Origin: Mycobacterium celatum
Lineage (GTDB): Bacteria > Actinomycetota > Actinomycetes > Mycobacteriales > Mycobacteriaceae
Direction: 5' to 3'
Assembly (NCBI RefSeq): GCF_002101595.1
Contig: NZ_LQOM01000027.1
Location: forward strand, 19,782-83,781
Length of the DNA: 64,000 nucleotides
In this document: in pieces, positions 15,929 to 26,159 of the stretch
Layout: the number at the start of each line of letters is the position of its first letter
Numbering within the stretch: position 1 is the first letter of the stretch
Position numbers and translations under genes: made by a program
Notes under the pieces: model-generated
The model's input: only the letters and a program-made list of their open reading frames with translations
Database searches by the model: none
Told to the model about the DNA's origin: nothing

Positions 15929-17749
15929 TTAGCCCAGGCGCTGCTTGAGCGCCTCGAACTCGTCGCGGACGCCGGTCGGCAACTTCTCGCCGACGAACTC
16001 GAACCACTCCTCGATCATCGGCAGTTCCTGGCGCCATTCGTCGGGGTTGACCACCAGTGCACGCTCCACGTCGGCGCGGTCGACATCAAGCCCGTCGAGC
16101 TCGAGGTCGTCGACCGTGGGCACGATGCCGATCGGGGTGTCCTGTCCGCCGGCCCTGTGCTCGATGCGGTCGACGATCCACTTGAGCACCCGGCTGTTCT
16201 CGCCGAAGCCCGGCCACAGGAACTTGCCGTCGTCGCCGCGGCGGAACCAGTTGACGAAGAACACCTTTGGCAGCTTGGACTCGTCGGCGTTCTTGCCGAG
16301 GTCCAGCCAGTGCTGGAAGTAGTCGCCGACGTGGTAGCCGAGGAACGGCAACATCGCCATCGGGTCGCGGCGCACTGTGCCGACCTTGCCCTCGGCGGCG
16401 GCGGTCTGCTCGCTGCCCATGGTGGCGCCCATGAACACGCCATGCTGCCAGTCGCGGGCCTCGGTCACCAGCGGCACCGTCGTCTTGCGGCGGGCGCCGA
16501 ACAGGATGCCCGAGATCGGCACGCCCTGCGGGTCGTCCCACTCCGGTGCCAGGATCGGGCACTGCGACATCGGCGTGCAGTACCGCGAGTTCGGGTGCGC
16601 GGCTTTGGTTTCCGTCTCGCGGATGATCCAGTCGTTGCCCTTCCAGTCGATCAGGTGGTCCGGCTCGCCTTCCAGGCCCTCCCACCACACGTCGTTGTCG
16701 TCGGTGAGCGCCACATTGGTGAAGACGGTATTGCCGGCGGCAATGGTCCGCATCGCGTTGGGGTTGGACTTCCAGTTGGTGCCCGGCGCAACACCGAAGA
16801 AGCCGAACTCCGGGTTGACCGCGTAGAGCCGGCCGTCCTTGCCGAACCGCATCCAGGCGATGTCGTCGCCGAGTGTTTCCGCGCGCCAGCCCGGGATGGT
16901 CGGCTGGATCATCGCCAGGTTGGTTTTGCCGCAGGCCGACGGGAACGCCGCGGCGAAGTAGTAGGCCTTATTTTCCGGCGAGATCAGCTTGAGGATCAGC
17001 ATGTGCTCGGCCAGCCAGCCCTCGTCGCGGGCCATCGCCGACGCGATCCGCAGCGAGTAGCACTTCTTGCCCAGCAGCGCGTTGCCGCCGTAACCCGAGC
17101 CGTAGCTCCAGATTTCGCGGGTCTCCGGGAAGTGGGTGATGTACTTGGTGTCGTTGCACGGCCACGGCACGTCCTTCTGGCCCGGCTCCAGCGGGGCGCC
17201 GACGGAATGCAGCGCCTTGACGAAGAACCCGTCGTCGCCCATCTTTTCCAGGGCGGCCTTGCCCATCCGGGTCATCACCTTCATCGAGACGACGACGTAC
17301 TCGGAGTCGGTGATCTCCACGCCCAACTTGGGGTCGTCGGCGCCCAGCGGGCCCATGCAGAACGGCACCACCCACATGGTGCGCCCGCGCATACAGCCGC
17401 GGTAGAGCTCGGTCATGGTCGCCCGCATCTCCGCGGGGTCCATCCAGTTGTTGGTCGGACCGGCGTCTTCCTTGCGCTCTGAGCAGATGAACGTCCGAGA
17501 CTCCACCCGCGCCACGTCGGACGGGTCCGACAGCGCCAGGTAAGAGTTGGGGTGCTTTTTCTCGTTCAGCTTCTTGAAGGTGCCCGCCTCGACCAGATGC
17601 TGGCACAGCCGCTGCCATTCTTCGTCGGAGCCGTCGGCGAAGACCACCCGGTCCGGCTGGGTGAGCTCGGCGACCTCGGCCACCCAGGACAGCAGGCCCT
17701 GGTGGTTGGTCGGCGCGGTATCCAGACCGGGGATGGTCGCTGAGGTCAT
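15929..17749 (-). CDS. pckA: phosphoenolpyruvate carboxykinase (GTP)
   Basis: The 606-residue enzyme converts oxaloacetate and GTP to phosphoenolpyruvate, CO2 and GDP, the entry step of gluconeogenesis from fatty acids and cholesterol. It has the length and sequence of mycobacterial PckA. The kinase loop '[12 protein letters not shown]' lies at about residues 267-278. The GTP-type signatures '[13 protein letters not shown]', '[19 protein letters not shown]' and '[17 protein letters not shown]' are present. A good ribosome-binding site (AGGAGA) precedes the ATG at 17749. It is followed downstream by a family A palindrome. Its position beside many beta-oxidation genes fits growth on lipids. Confidence 0.97.
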   Translation of the reverse strand: MTSATIPGLDTAPTNHQGLLSWVAEVAELTQPDRVVFADGSDEEWQRLCQHLVEAGTFKKLNEKKHPNSYLALSDPSDVARVESRTFICSERKEDAGPTNNWMDPAEMRATMTELYRGCMRGRTMWVVPFCMGPLGADDPKLGVEITDSEYVVVSMKVMTRMGKAALEKMGDDGFFVKALHSVGAPLEPGQKDVPWPCNDTKYITHFPETREIWSYGSGYGGNALLGKKCYSLRIASAMARDEGWLAEHMLILKLISPENKAYYFAAAFPSACGKTNLAMIQPTIPGWRAETLGDDIAWMRFGKDGRLYAVNPEFGFFGVAPGTNWKSNPNAMRTIAAGNTVFTNVALTDDNDVWWEGLEGEPDHLIDWKGNDWIIRETETKAAHPNSRYCTPMSQCPILAPEWDDPQGVPISGILFGARRKTTVPLVTEARDWQHGVFMGATMGSEQTAAAEGKVGTVRRDPMAMLPFLGYHVGDYFQHWLDLGKNADESKLPKVFFVNWFRRGDDGKFLWPGFGENSRVLKWIVDRIEHRAGGQDTPIGIVPTVDDLELDGLDVDRADVERALVVNPDEWRQELPMIEEWFEFVGEKLPTGVRDEFEALKQRLG

Positions 17750-17825
17750 CGAAATCTCCTGAACTCTTACTCGGTGCGTGTCACTGCTGCGAAGGTTTGC
17801 AAAATAGCTTTGCGATCCTTAACAC

Positions 17826-17831
17826 AGGTTA
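17826..17831 (-). promoter_or_regulatory. candidate -10 box of pckA in a 140-bp gap
   Basis: The 140 bases between pckA and the upstream gene on the same strand contain TAACCT, a TANNNT -10 box read on the minus strand, about 75 bases before the pckA start. No clear -35 is seen. An imperfect AT-rich stretch (TTTGCAAAATAGCTTTGC) lies between the box and the gene. Confidence 0.3.
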
Positions 17832-17889
17832 TCGCGGGCCGTATACCCAAAATGGCGCGGGCGTGTATCAGCTCACTCACAAGAACGAT

Positions 17890-19368
17890 TCAGATCGCCT
17901 CATCTGCCCCAATTGTCGGCACCGACTCCGCGGTCTCGGCTTGGGCGCCGTCGCCCAGCTGCGCGCGCACGGCGTCGAGCGCGGACCGCAGCGTCGGCAT
18001 CTCCCGGTCCCGCAACGCCGCCGCCCGAGCCGCCGCGACGGCATGTTCACGCAGTTCGGTGTCGATGACGCTGACCTGGTCGGCCACCCGCACGCTTTCG
18101 GCCTCGTCCGCTTCGCCGAGCGCGGCGTTCAGCGCCGATTCGGCGGCCAGCACCCGGGTGGCCACCATCTGCTCGACCGCCGAGCGCAGCGATCCGGTCG
18201 CCTCGCCGACCCAGCGGTCGAGCACCGCACGATCGGCCAGCAGGCCGCGGGTGCCGACCACCCAGACGGTGACCGCCAGACCGATCGCCACGCAGGCGAC
18301 GATCCCGGCAGCGGTCAGCTCTGGCGCCAGGTCGAGCAGCAGCCGGCTCAGCGTCAACGCCACACCCAGCCCGAAGCCGGCGCCCAGCAGCATCATCAGC
18401 CTGGTCTCCAGCCGCCTCGACTTCAGCGGCGGCGCGCCGATCTCCACCTGCGGCAACTCCGCGGCCGGCGGCTCGACCGCAAAGCCGAGCACTTGCGCGA
18501 CGTCGGTCAGGTGCGCGGTGGTTCCCTCGTCCACCTCGGTCACCACCTGCTCGACGCGGTCGCGGGCGTAGGCCTCGAAGTCCGGCAGTTTGCGCCGACT
18601 CAGGCCCGCCGCGTCCTCCTGCAACTCCGACCGCACCGAGGCGCAGCGGTTGCGGGCGAAGTAAGACAGCTGCACGCGGGCCTGCTGGACCTGGCTGCGC
18701 AGCGCGATCGTGCGCTCGGATTTGGACAGTCGCCGCTGCCGCAGCACGGCGTTACGCTGCTCGCGCAGCGCCTCGACCCGCGCCCGGCGGCCGGCGCCCT
18801 CGGCGTCGCGGTCATAGCGACACACGAGGGTCCGTAGCCGAGACTCCCAGGCCCGCAACCGGTTTCGTCGCGCAAGGTCGGGGTCGGCCAGCTGCTCTTC
18901 GACCGCGGCAATCAGGTCGTCGACGCGCGGTTCGCCGCGTTCGGGCGCCGCGGCGGCGCCCACCCAGTGCATCCGGGCATAGCGAGGCGCGTGCTCGGCC
19001 AGCGTGTCACGGTCGGCGGCCAGCACGTCGCGCCAGTTGCGGTGCACGTCGATCTTGGACACCACACCGATAACCGGGTCGGTGTCGGTGGCCGCTGCGT
19101 CGAGCAGCGCGGCATCGGATTCGGTCAGCACCGCGGCCGCGGAGACCACGAACACTACGGCGCTCGGCGCCTCGCCGGGCGCCAGCTCCGCCGACTCGAC
19201 GAAGGTGTGCTCGGGCAGCCGTTCGCGCAGCACGCTGACCACGCCGCTGACTCCGGCAAGCCACGGGCCGGTCACCAGCACCGCGTCGCGGCGCTGAATG
19301 CCGGGCGCACTGAGCCGCGGCCCGATCGCGCCGACCAATGCGTCGACGTCGGCGACCGGATCGGTCAT
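17890..19368 (-). CDS. dynamin-like GTPase-related membrane protein, Rv0210 orthologue
   Basis: The 492-residue protein has an N-terminal GTPase-like domain without a P-loop but with an SKID motif ('VIGVVSKIDVHRNW', about residues 98-111) in the place of NKxD. Long charged helices follow that could form a coiled coil, then a two-helix membrane hairpin ('LMMLLGAGFGLGVALTL' and 'AAGIVACVAIGLAVTVWVV', about residues 338-380), and another helical region. This layout resembles bacterial dynamin-like proteins such as IniA. The start overlaps the stop of the neighbouring gene (ATGA), so the two make a pair. Function unknown; a membrane-remodelling role is inference. Confidence 0.8.
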   Translation of the reverse strand: MTDPVADVDALVGAIGPRLSAPGIQRRDAVLVTGPWLAGVSGVVSVLRERLPEHTFVESAELAPGEAPSAVVFVVSAAAVLTESDAALLDAAATDTDPVIGVVSKIDVHRNWRDVLAADRDTLAEHAPRYARMHWVGAAAAPERGEPRVDDLIAAVEEQLADPDLARRNRLRAWESRLRTLVCRYDRDAEGAGRRARVEALREQRNAVLRQRRLSKSERTIALRSQVQQARVQLSYFARNRCASVRSELQEDAAGLSRRKLPDFEAYARDRVEQVVTEVDEGTTAHLTDVAQVLGFAVEPPAAELPQVEIGAPPLKSRRLETRLMMLLGAGFGLGVALTLSRLLLDLAPELTAAGIVACVAIGLAVTVWVVGTRGLLADRAVLDRWVGEATGSLRSAVEQMVATRVLAAESALNAALGEADEAESVRVADQVSVIDTELREHAVAAARAAALRDREMPTLRSALDAVRAQLGDGAQAETAESVPTIGADEAI

Positions 19369-20297
19369 GGCGATCCCCCGGCGTGCGACCAGAGCCGCAG
19401 CGATCCCCTAACGATGTCGGCGCCGCAGGCGCGGTGGATGCCGCTCACCGGGCCGTGACCGTAGCGGCGCCACTGCACCGCCCGGCGCAGGTGCGCCGCG
19501 GGGCTCTCGCCGCGGTCGACGTGCAGGCCCGCGGCTTCGACGACGTCGACCGCGGCGGCCATCCGGGCGATCACCGTGTCGTCGCGGGACAGGAACTCGG
19601 CGGCCCGGGGGTCGGTGACAGCCAGCGCCTCCAGCTCGGCGACGGCGTCCAGCATCCGCCGGTAGTGCACTTGGGCGCCGAGAGCCGCCAACTGGGCGAG
19701 CACGGCGTCGATGCGGCTCAGTCGGCGAAGCCGGGCCCCTACCCCGGCCTTCGACACGCCCTGGCGGATCGCGGCGACTGACTGAGTGACGCCGAACAGG
19801 TCGACAGTGTCGACCAGACGCCGGCGGACCCCGGCCCGCACCGGGTGCACGCCGGCGACGAAGCTGTCTGGAGAGCTCAGGTCGGCCGGCCGGACCGCCA
19901 GCACCCGCAGCGCGTCCCACAGCTCGTCGTCCAATACGGCCACAGCCAGCAATCCCACCATCGGCTGGATCGGCACGCCGAGCGCGGCCACCGGTTCGCG
20001 GGCCACATCGGCCTTGTTCTGCACCGCCAGCACGGGCAGTTGGGCCGCCGCGATCTCGGCCCGGTCCTCCGGCTTGACCACCTCGGCGACGACGTGGACC
20101 TGTAGATCGGCGTCGGGCGTCACCGAGACCCCGGCCAGGGCAAGCGCACGCGCGACGGTACGACGGCCCACCCCGCGGCGCCCTGACACGGCGACCCGCA
20201 GCGGCGCGTCGACCCGCTCGGCAATCGCGGCCCAGCGGGCGTCGGCGGCATATCGCGCGAGCTGGTCGTGGAAATCCCGGTGCCGCTGTCCGCTCAT
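19365..20297 (-). CDS. dynamin-like GTPase domain protein, Rv0209 orthologue
   Basis: The ~310-residue protein has a P-loop-like 'VSGRRGVGRRTVARAL' near residues 37-52 and an NKxD motif in 'PVLAVQNKADV', both expected of a GTPase, followed by helical sequence. It therefore carries the nucleotide-binding motifs that its partner at 17890 lacks. I chose the ATG at 20297 ('MSGQRHRDFHDQL'); a longer frame reaches 20396 but the extra 33 residues look unconserved and would crowd the divergent trmB promoter. The two genes overlap by four bases and are divergent from trmB-mmpL3, as in M. tuberculosis. Confidence 0.75.
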   Translation of the reverse strand: MSGQRHRDFHDQLARYAADARWAAIAERVDAPLRVAVSGRRGVGRRTVARALALAGVSVTPDADLQVHVVAEVVKPEDRAEIAAAQLPVLAVQNKADVAREPVAALGVPIQPMVGLLAVAVLDDELWDALRVLAVRPADLSSPDSFVAGVHPVRAGVRRRLVDTVDLFGVTQSVAAIRQGVSKAGVGARLRRLSRIDAVLAQLAALGAQVHYRRMLDAVAELEALAVTDPRAAEFLSRDDTVIARMAAAVDVVEAAGLHVDRGESPAAHLRRAVQWRRYGHGPVSGIHRACGADIVRGSLRLWSHAGGSP

Positions 20298-20462
20298 GTC
20301 CCGCCCATTGTCGCTGAACTGGCCCGCTGAACCGGCGAGCGCCGCTCCCAATCGCATCGTGACATCTGCCCGCCCGGGGCGCGAGCCAGCCATCACCAGA
20401 TACCAGCCGAAGGCAACTGTTGGGTATCAATCTGTACCGCGGTGCGGCTACACCATGGGTAT

Positions 20463-21227
20463 ATGGGTAACGATGGACAAATGCACGCACAGTCCGGGGT
20501 CCAGGCGCGCCCGGACACCGGCGTGCCCGCCGGCGGCTATCCCCGGACCACCAGCTTCCGGACCCGGCGTTCCGCGCTCTCGGCCGCCCAGCAGCGGACC
20601 TGGGACCGCCTGTGGCCGCAACTCGGCACGGTGGCCCGCAGCGCCGACGGGCCGGCCGATCCACTGGACATCCGGGCCTGGTTCGGCCGCGAGGCGCCGG
20701 TGGTGCTCGAAATCGGTTGCGGCACAGGGACTTCCACCATCGCGATGGCACGGTCCGAACCGGACGTCGACGTGATCGCGGTCGAGGTCTATCGGCGCGG
20801 GCTGGCGCAGCTGCTGAGCGCCATCGACCGGGAGAACGTCGGCAACATCCGCCTGATCCGCGGGGACGCCGTCGACGTCCTCGAGCATCTCATCCCGTCG
20901 GGCACATTGACCGGGGTGCGGGTGTTCTTCCCCGACCCGTGGCCCAAGGCCCGCCACCACAAGCGCCGGCTCCTGCAACCGGCCACCGTGGCCCTCATCG
21001 CCGACCGGTTGCGGCCCGGCGGAGTGCTGCACGCCGCCACCGATCACGCCGGCTACGCCGAGCAGATCGCCGAGGCCGGCGACGCCGAACCACGATTGCG
21101 CCGGGTCGATCCCGACGACCGGTCACTGCCCATTTCGGTTGTCCGTCCGACGACCAAGTACGAGACCAAGGCACAACACGCCGGCAGTGCCGTCACCGAA
21201 TTGCTCTGGGAAAGAAACAGTCCATGA
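20463..21227 (+). CDS. trmB: tRNA (guanine-N7)-methyltransferase TrmB
   Basis: The 254-residue enzyme makes m7G46 in tRNA using S-adenosylmethionine. It shows the SAM-binding 'VVLEIGCGTGTSTIAMA' (about residues 79-95), 'DVIAVEVYRRGLAQLL' and the family signature 'VRVFFPDPWPKARHHKRRLL', with 'ATDHAGYAEQI' near the end. The ATG at 20463 ('MGNDGQMHAQSGV') matches the N-terminus I recall for Rv0208c; an in-frame GTG at 20442 is less likely. It is the first gene of a run with the NYN gene and mmpL3. Confidence 0.93.
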   Translation: MGNDGQMHAQSGVQARPDTGVPAGGYPRTTSFRTRRSALSAAQQRTWDRLWPQLGTVARSADGPADPLDIRAWFGREAPVVLEIGCGTGTSTIAMARSEPDVDVIAVEVYRRGLAQLLSAIDRENVGNIRLIRGDAVDVLEHLIPSGTLTGVRVFFPDPWPKARHHKRRLLQPATVALIADRLRPGGVLHAATDHAGYAEQIAEAGDAEPRLRRVDPDDRSLPISVVRPTTKYETKAQHAGSAVTELLWERNSP

Positions 21228-21910
21228 GCCTGACCGAAGAAACGGGCGACCTGATACCCGTGCCGGCGGAACCGGCCGGCGGCCCCGCCGGTCGACGGGT
21301 GCTGCTGGTCTGGGACGCGCCCAACCTGGACATGGGTCTTGGGTCCATCCTTGGCCGCCGGCCGACGGCGCTGGAACGACCCCGATTCGACGCCCTGGGC
21401 CGCTGGCTTCTGACCCGCACCGCCGAGGTGGCCACCGATCGGCACGATGTTTCGAGCGAACCCGAGGCCACCGTGTTCACCAACATCGCGCCGGGCAGCG
21501 CTGAAGTAGTGAGGCCGTGGGTGGATGCGTTGCGTAACGTGGGATTCGCCGTCTTTGCCAAGCCGAAGATTGATGACGACTCCGATGTGGATGGCGACAT
21601 GCTCCAACACATCGCGTTGCGCCGCCAGGAGGGTCTGGCCGCGCTGGTGGTGGCCTCCGCCGACGGCCAGGCGTTCCGCGAACCGCTGGAGGAGATCTCG
21701 CACGGCGGGGTCCCCGTCCAGGTGCTCGGATTTCGCGAACACGCGAGTTGGGCGTTAGCGTCGGATACCTTGGAGTTCGTCGACCTGGAGGACATCGACG
21801 GTGTTTTTCGGGAACCGCTGCCGCGAATCGGACTGGATTCGCTGCCTGAGCAGGGGGCGTGGCTGCAGCCGTTCCGGCCGCTGTCGTCGCTACTGACCTC
21901 GCGTGTGTGA
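21224..21910 (+). CDS. NYN-domain protein (PIN-like putative RNase), Rv0207c orthologue
   Basis: The 228-residue protein has a NYN domain, a PIN-like fold usually involved in RNA cleavage. The acidic signature is visible in 'VLLVWDAPNLDMGLGS' (about residues 26-41), 'DSDVDGDMLQHIALRR' and 'LAALVVASADGQAFREPL'. The ATG overlaps the trmB stop (ATGA). Placement between a tRNA methyltransferase gene and mmpL3 (60-base gap) is conserved in mycobacteria. An RNA-processing role is family inference; no target is known to me. Confidence 0.82.
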   Translation: MSLTEETGDLIPVPAEPAGGPAGRRVLLVWDAPNLDMGLGSILGRRPTALERPRFDALGRWLLTRTAEVATDRHDVSSEPEATVFTNIAPGSAEVVRPWVDALRNVGFAVFAKPKIDDDSDVDGDMLQHIALRRQEGLAALVVASADGQAFREPLEEISHGGVPVQVLGFREHASWALASDTLEFVDLEDIDGVFREPLPRIGLDSLPEQGAWLQPFRPLSSLLTSRV

Positions 21911-21969
21911 CAACTAGATAAAGGGCGCGGGTCACGGAGATTTTTCAGCAGATCCAGTAAGGAGCTTAC

Positions 21970-24891
21970 GTGTTCGCCTGGTGGGGCCGAACTGTATACC
22001 GCTACCGGTACATCGTCATCGGGGTCATGGTGGCGCTGTGCCTTGGCGGCGGCATCTTCGGGATGAGCCTCGGCAAGCACGTCACTCAGAGCGGGTTCTA
22101 CGACGACGGCAGCCAGTCGGTGAAGGCGTCGATCCTTGGCGACCAGGTCTACGGTCGCGACCGCACCAGTCACATCGTCGCCGTCTTCACCGCGCCCAAG
22201 GGCAAGACTGTCGACGACAAGCAGTGGTTCAACAGCACCAAAGACGAGCTCAACAAGGTCAAAAGCGACCACCCGGACCAGGTGCTCAGTTGGGTGGGGT
22301 ACTTCACCAATCCCGAGGCGCTGCGCACCATGGCCGACGCCGACAAGCAGCACGCCTTCGCGTCCATTCAGCTCAAGGGCGACGACGACGACACCATCCT
22401 GAAGAACTACCAGGCCGTCCAGCCGAGCCTGCAAAAGCTCGACGGCGGCACCGTCAAACTGGCCGGTTTGCAGCCGATCGCCGACGCGTTGACCGGCACC
22501 ATCGCCACCGACCAGAGGCGGATGGAGGTCCTGGCGCTGCCGTTGGTGGCGGTGGTGCTGTTCTTCGTGTTCGGCGGGGTGGTTGCCGCCGGGCTGCCGG
22601 TCATGGTCGGCGGTTTGAGCATCGCCGGGGCGACGGGCATCCTGCGGTTTGTCACCCTGTTCGGGCCGGTGAACTTCTTCGCCCAGCCAGTGATCTCGCT
22701 GATCGGTTTGGGTCTCGCCATCGACTACGGGCTGTTCGTGGTGAGCCGTTTCCGTGAGGAGATCGCCGAGGGCTACGACACCGAGGCCGCGGTGCGCCGC
22801 AGTGTGATGACGGCCGGTCGTACCGTGGTGTTCTCCGCAGTGCTGATCATCGTCTCGGCCTCCGCCCTGCTGGTGATGCCGCAAGGCTTCGTCAAGGGGC
22901 TGACCTACGCCATCTTCGCGGCGGTGGGGCTCGCGGCGCTGCTGTCGATCACGCTGCTGCCGGCCTGTCTGGGCGTGCTGGGCCACCACGTCGACGCGCT
23001 CGGGGTGCGAACCCTGTTGCGGGTGCCGTTCTTCCGTAACTGGAAGCCGATGAACTGGTGGCTGAACTTCCTGGCCGACAAGACCCAGAAGACCAAGACC
23101 CGCGAGGAAGTCGAGGGCGAGTTCTGGGGCAAGCTCGTCAACGTCGTGATGAAGCGGCCGCTGGCGTTCGCCGTGCCGATCGTGATCGCGATGATCCTGC
23201 TGATCATCCCGTTGGGGAAGCTGTCCTTCGGCGGGATGAGCGAGAAGTACCTGCCGCCGGACAATCCCAGCCGCGTAGCCCAAGAGCAGTTCGACAAGAT
23301 CTTCCCCGGGTTCCGCACCGAGAAGCTGACCCTGGTCATCGAATCCGACAACCACAAGCCGGTCACCGACCAGCAGGTCGCCGACATCCGTAACAGGGCG
23401 ATGGGGATCAGCGGGTTCGTCAAACCCGACAACGGGCCGGCGAATATGTGGAAGGAACGTCCCGTGCTGCCCGGCGCATCGAAGGACAAGTCGGTCCGGG
23501 TGATCGAGAACGGTCTGATCAACCGCAACGACGCGGCGCAGAAAATCAAAGAGCTGCGGGCGATCCCGCCACCCAAGGGGCTGGAGCTGATGGTCGGCGG
23601 CACGCCGGCACTCGAGCAGGACAGCATCCACGCCTTGTCCGCCCAGGGGCCGCTGATGCTGGTGATCCTGCTGACCACCACCACCCTGTTGATGTTCCTG
23701 GCATTCGGGTCGGTGGTGCTGCCGATCAAAGCCGCGGTGATGAGCGCGTTGACGCTCGGTTCGACGATGGGAATCTTGACCTGGATTTTCGTCGACGGAC
23801 ACGGTGCAGGGTTGCTGAACTTCACCCCGACGCCGTTGATGGTGGTGGTGATCGCGCTGGTGGTCGCGGTGGGCTGGGGCCTGGCCACCGACTACGAGGT
23901 GTTCCTGGTCTCCCGGATGGTGGAGGCGCGGGAATCCGGGATGTCCACGTCGGAGGCCATCCGGATCGGGACGGCGACCACCGGTCGCCTGATCACCGCT
24001 GCCGCGCTGATCCTTGCCGTGGTCGCCGGCTCGTTCGTGTTCTCCGACCTGGTGATGATGAAATACCTGGCGTTCGGCTTGATGGCGGCGCTGCTGCTGG
24101 ACGCCACGGTGGTGCGAATGTTCCTGGTGCCGTCGGTGATGAAGCTGCTCGGCGACGACTGCTGGTGGGCGCCGCGCTGGATGAAGCGGCTGCAGACTCG
24201 CCTCGGCCTCGGCGAAATCCACCTGCCGCCCGAGCGCAAGCGGCCCGCGCAGCGTCGGCCCGAGCGGGTTGCCGCCGCGCCGCGTGGTCCGGTTGCCACC
24301 AAACCGCGACCGCCGCACGATCCCACCCACCCGTCCGCGGAAGGCGCCGCCCGCCCGCGATCGGCCCCGCGGCCGGAGTACCGGCCGCCGCGTCAGGACA
24401 CGCCGTCGGCGGCGGGCACCACCCGGATGCGGACCCCGACACCGCCGGAGTCTTCCGAAGAGCCGGAGACGACGCGCTTCGCCGCGCCCAAGAACGCCGC
24501 GCCGGAACCTTCAGGCGGTGAACGCCGGTCCCCGCCGTCGGGCACGCCGCCCCAGGACCGCGAGATCGAGTCCTGGCTCAGCGAACTGCGCGGGCCTAAA
24601 CCCGGTGAGCGCCAAGGTGGTTCACGTCCCGCGGGCAACGCCGAGCCGCGTCCGCAGGCGCAGCCGCCTGCCGACCAGACGCGGTCGATTCCGGCGCACC
24701 GGGAACAGGCCGACGACGAGGACGAAGCCACCACGGCCATCCCCACCGCGCCGTCGGACGACGACTCCGACATGGCCACCGAGAAACTGAACTCCCGGGC
24801 GCGCAACGCCGCAGAAGCCGAGCGGACGCGGCAGCGTCGCAGCGGGGGTCTGAGCGCGCAGGATTTGCTGCGCCGCGAAGGACGCTTCTAA
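21970..24891 (+). CDS. mmpL3: trehalose monomycolate exporter MmpL3
   Basis: The 973-residue RND transporter moves trehalose monomycolate across the inner membrane for the mycobacterial outer membrane and is essential in mycobacteria. It starts at a GTG after a strong AAGGAG site ('[19 protein letters not shown]'). Two RND repeats are visible, each with a periplasmic domain and a cluster of membrane helices. The proton-relay pairs Asp-Tyr occur in '[14 protein letters not shown]' (about residue 251) and '[13 protein letters not shown]' (about residue 641). The last ~230 residues are a Pro/Arg/Glu-rich cytosolic tail ending '[11 protein letters not shown]', slightly longer than in M. tuberculosis. 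The stop overlaps tail-to-tail with the next gene. Confidence 0.98.
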   Translation: MFAWWGRTVYRYRYIVIGVMVALCLGGGIFGMSLGKHVTQSGFYDDGSQSVKASILGDQVYGRDRTSHIVAVFTAPKGKTVDDKQWFNSTKDELNKVKSDHPDQVLSWVGYFTNPEALRTMADADKQHAFASIQLKGDDDDTILKNYQAVQPSLQKLDGGTVKLAGLQPIADALTGTIATDQRRMEVLALPLVAVVLFFVFGGVVAAGLPVMVGGLSIAGATGILRFVTLFGPVNFFAQPVISLIGLGLAIDYGLFVVSRFREEIAEGYDTEAAVRRSVMTAGRTVVFSAVLIIVSASALLVMPQGFVKGLTYAIFAAVGLAALLSITLLPACLGVLGHHVDALGVRTLLRVPFFRNWKPMNWWLNFLADKTQKTKTREEVEGEFWGKLVNVVMKRPLAFAVPIVIAMILLIIPLGKLSFGGMSEKYLPPDNPSRVAQEQFDKIFPGFRTEKLTLVIESDNHKPVTDQQVADIRNRAMGISGFVKPDNGPANMWKERPVLPGASKDKSVRVIENGLINRNDAAQKIKELRAIPPPKGLELMVGGTPALEQDSIHALSAQGPLMLVILLTTTTLLMFLAFGSVVLPIKAAVMSALTLGSTMGILTWIFVDGHGAGLLNFTPTPLMVVVIALVVAVGWGLATDYEVFLVSRMVEARESGMSTSEAIRIGTATTGRLITAAALILAVVAGSFVFSDLVMMKYLAFGLMAALLLDATVVRMFLVPSVMKLLGDDCWWAPRWMKRLQTRLGLGEIHLPPERKRPAQRRPERVAAAPRGPVATKPRPPHDPTHPSAEGAARPRSAPRPEYRPPRQDTPSAAGTTRMRTPTPPESSEEPETTRFAAPKNAAPEPSGGERRSPPSGTPPQDREIESWLSELRGPKPGERQGGSRPAGNAEPRPQAQPPADQTRSIPAHREQADDEDEATTAIPTAPSDDDSDMATEKLNSRARNAAEAERTRQRRSGGLSAQDLLRREGRF

Positions 24892-26042
24892 CTACTGGGT
24901 TCTGCGGCCGGACCGGCCTCGACCTCGTCCGGTTCGGCATGAATGAGGGTCGAGCCGTTGTCGTTGCGTGCGCCCTCCTCCTCCGTAGATGGACCCGGGG
25001 CCATCAGCGCCCGCACTGCCCGGTCAGCAAACGCGATGCTCGGGACGGCCAGCAATGCACCGACGATCCCGGCAAGCACACCGCCGGACGTGATTCCCAC
25101 CACCACCGCCAGCGGATGGATCGACACCGCGCGGCCCATCACCAGCGGCTGCAGCACATGGGTCTCCAACTGGTTCACGCCGATGATCACGCCGAGCGTG
25201 ATCAACCCGTAAATCCAGCCCTTGGCGATCAACGCGACGACCACCGCCAAAAATCCACTGACCACCGCGCCGATCAGCGGGATGAATGCACCGAGAAAGA
25301 CCAACGACGCCAGCGGCAATGCCAGCGGCACGGCCATGATCGCCAGCCCGGTACCGACCCCGACGGCATCGACCAACGCCACCAAGAACGTCGCCCGCAC
25401 ATAGCCGATGAGTGACTGGAAGCCGGCGATGCCGGCTCCGTGGACTTTTTCACGCACCTGGCTGGGAAAGATCTTGACCATGAACCGCCAGATGTTGCGG
25501 CCGCCGTACAGGAAAAAGATCAGGGTGAACAGCACCACAAATGCGCCCGTGATGATCTCGGTGACCGTCGTAGCGGTGGACAGCGCCCCGCTGGTCAGCT
25601 TGGCCTGATTCTTTTGCAGCATGTCGGTCACGGTGTTGCCGATGTTGTTGACCTGGTCCCGGCTCAGGTGCGCCGGACCTTCGATCAGCCACTTGCGGGC
25701 CGAGTCGATCAAGCGGGTCACCTGGTTCACCAATGCCGGCAAGCCGTCGATGAACTGGCTGACGACGAAGGCAAGAATTCCGCCGATCGCAGCCAACCCG
25801 GTCAGCAACAACAGGAACACCGCGAGTCCACGCTGCACGCCGTGTCGGTCCAGCCAGTCGACACCGGGTAGCAGCAGTGCCGAGAGCAGCAACGCGAGCG
25901 CCATCGGAACGAAGATCAGCTCAAGGCGCTTGATCAGCCACAACACCGCCAAGAGGGCGGCCAGCATCAGCATCAGTCGCCACGACCATGCCGCCGCCTT
26001 GCGCAGTAGCGGGTGGACGAATTCGTCTTGCTCGGGCGGCAT
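24888..26042 (-). CDS. AI-2E family transporter (Rv0205 orthologue)
   Basis: The 384-residue polytopic membrane protein is of the AI-2E/PerM family. About eight membrane helices are visible, beginning '[17 protein letters not shown]' and '[18 protein letters not shown]', with the family segments '[19 protein letters not shown]', '[21 protein letters not shown]' and '[25 protein letters not shown]'. The tail is acidic and cytosolic. Members include TqsA and proton-driven exporters; the substrate here is not known. It is convergent with mmpL3, sharing four bases. Confidence 0.9.
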   Translation of the reverse strand: MPPEQDEFVHPLLRKAAAWSWRLMLMLAALLAVLWLIKRLELIFVPMALALLLSALLLPGVDWLDRHGVQRGLAVFLLLLTGLAAIGGILAFVVSQFIDGLPALVNQVTRLIDSARKWLIEGPAHLSRDQVNNIGNTVTDMLQKNQAKLTSGALSTATTVTEIITGAFVVLFTLIFFLYGGRNIWRFMVKIFPSQVREKVHGAGIAGFQSLIGYVRATFLVALVDAVGVGTGLAIMAVPLALPLASLVFLGAFIPLIGAVVSGFLAVVVALIAKGWIYGLITLGVIIGVNQLETHVLQPLVMGRAVSIHPLAVVVGITSGGVLAGIVGALLAVPSIAFADRAVRALMAPGPSTEEEGARNDNGSTLIHAEPDEVEAGPAAEPSS

Positions 26043-26146
26043 TCCGGTAGCCTAACCGCCGGCTCGGCCGCCGCCATGCCAAAGAATCAGTGCAGACACC
26101 GACACGGCGCGATGCAGAGCAACGATCCCTGCGCGACCTGCGCGGC

Positions 26147-26152
26147 TACCCT
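26147..26152 (+). promoter_or_regulatory. -10 box suggesting a leaderless transcript
   Basis: TACCCT fits the mycobacterial TANNNT -10 consensus and is followed after 7 bases by the GTG at 26160. This spacing would start transcription at the GTG itself, a common leaderless arrangement in mycobacteria, and it supports that start codon. Confidence 0.45.
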
Positions 26153-26159
26153 AAACCAC

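Noticed and set aside
15848..17482. Plus-strand frame opposite pckA
   Set aside because: It is antisense to an essential, highly conserved gene, and the translation is Val/Gly/Arg/His-rich without motifs.
20298..20396. N-terminal extension of the Rv0209-like protein
   Set aside because: No ribosome site, poor conservation and crowding of the divergent trmB promoter; kept only as an alternative start.
21193..24330. Very long minus-strand open frame (over 1000 codons) opposite mmpL3
   Set aside because: The product is a His/Gln/Arg/Asp-rich string with no domain; it is the antisense shadow of mmpL3, caused by high GC at third codon positions.
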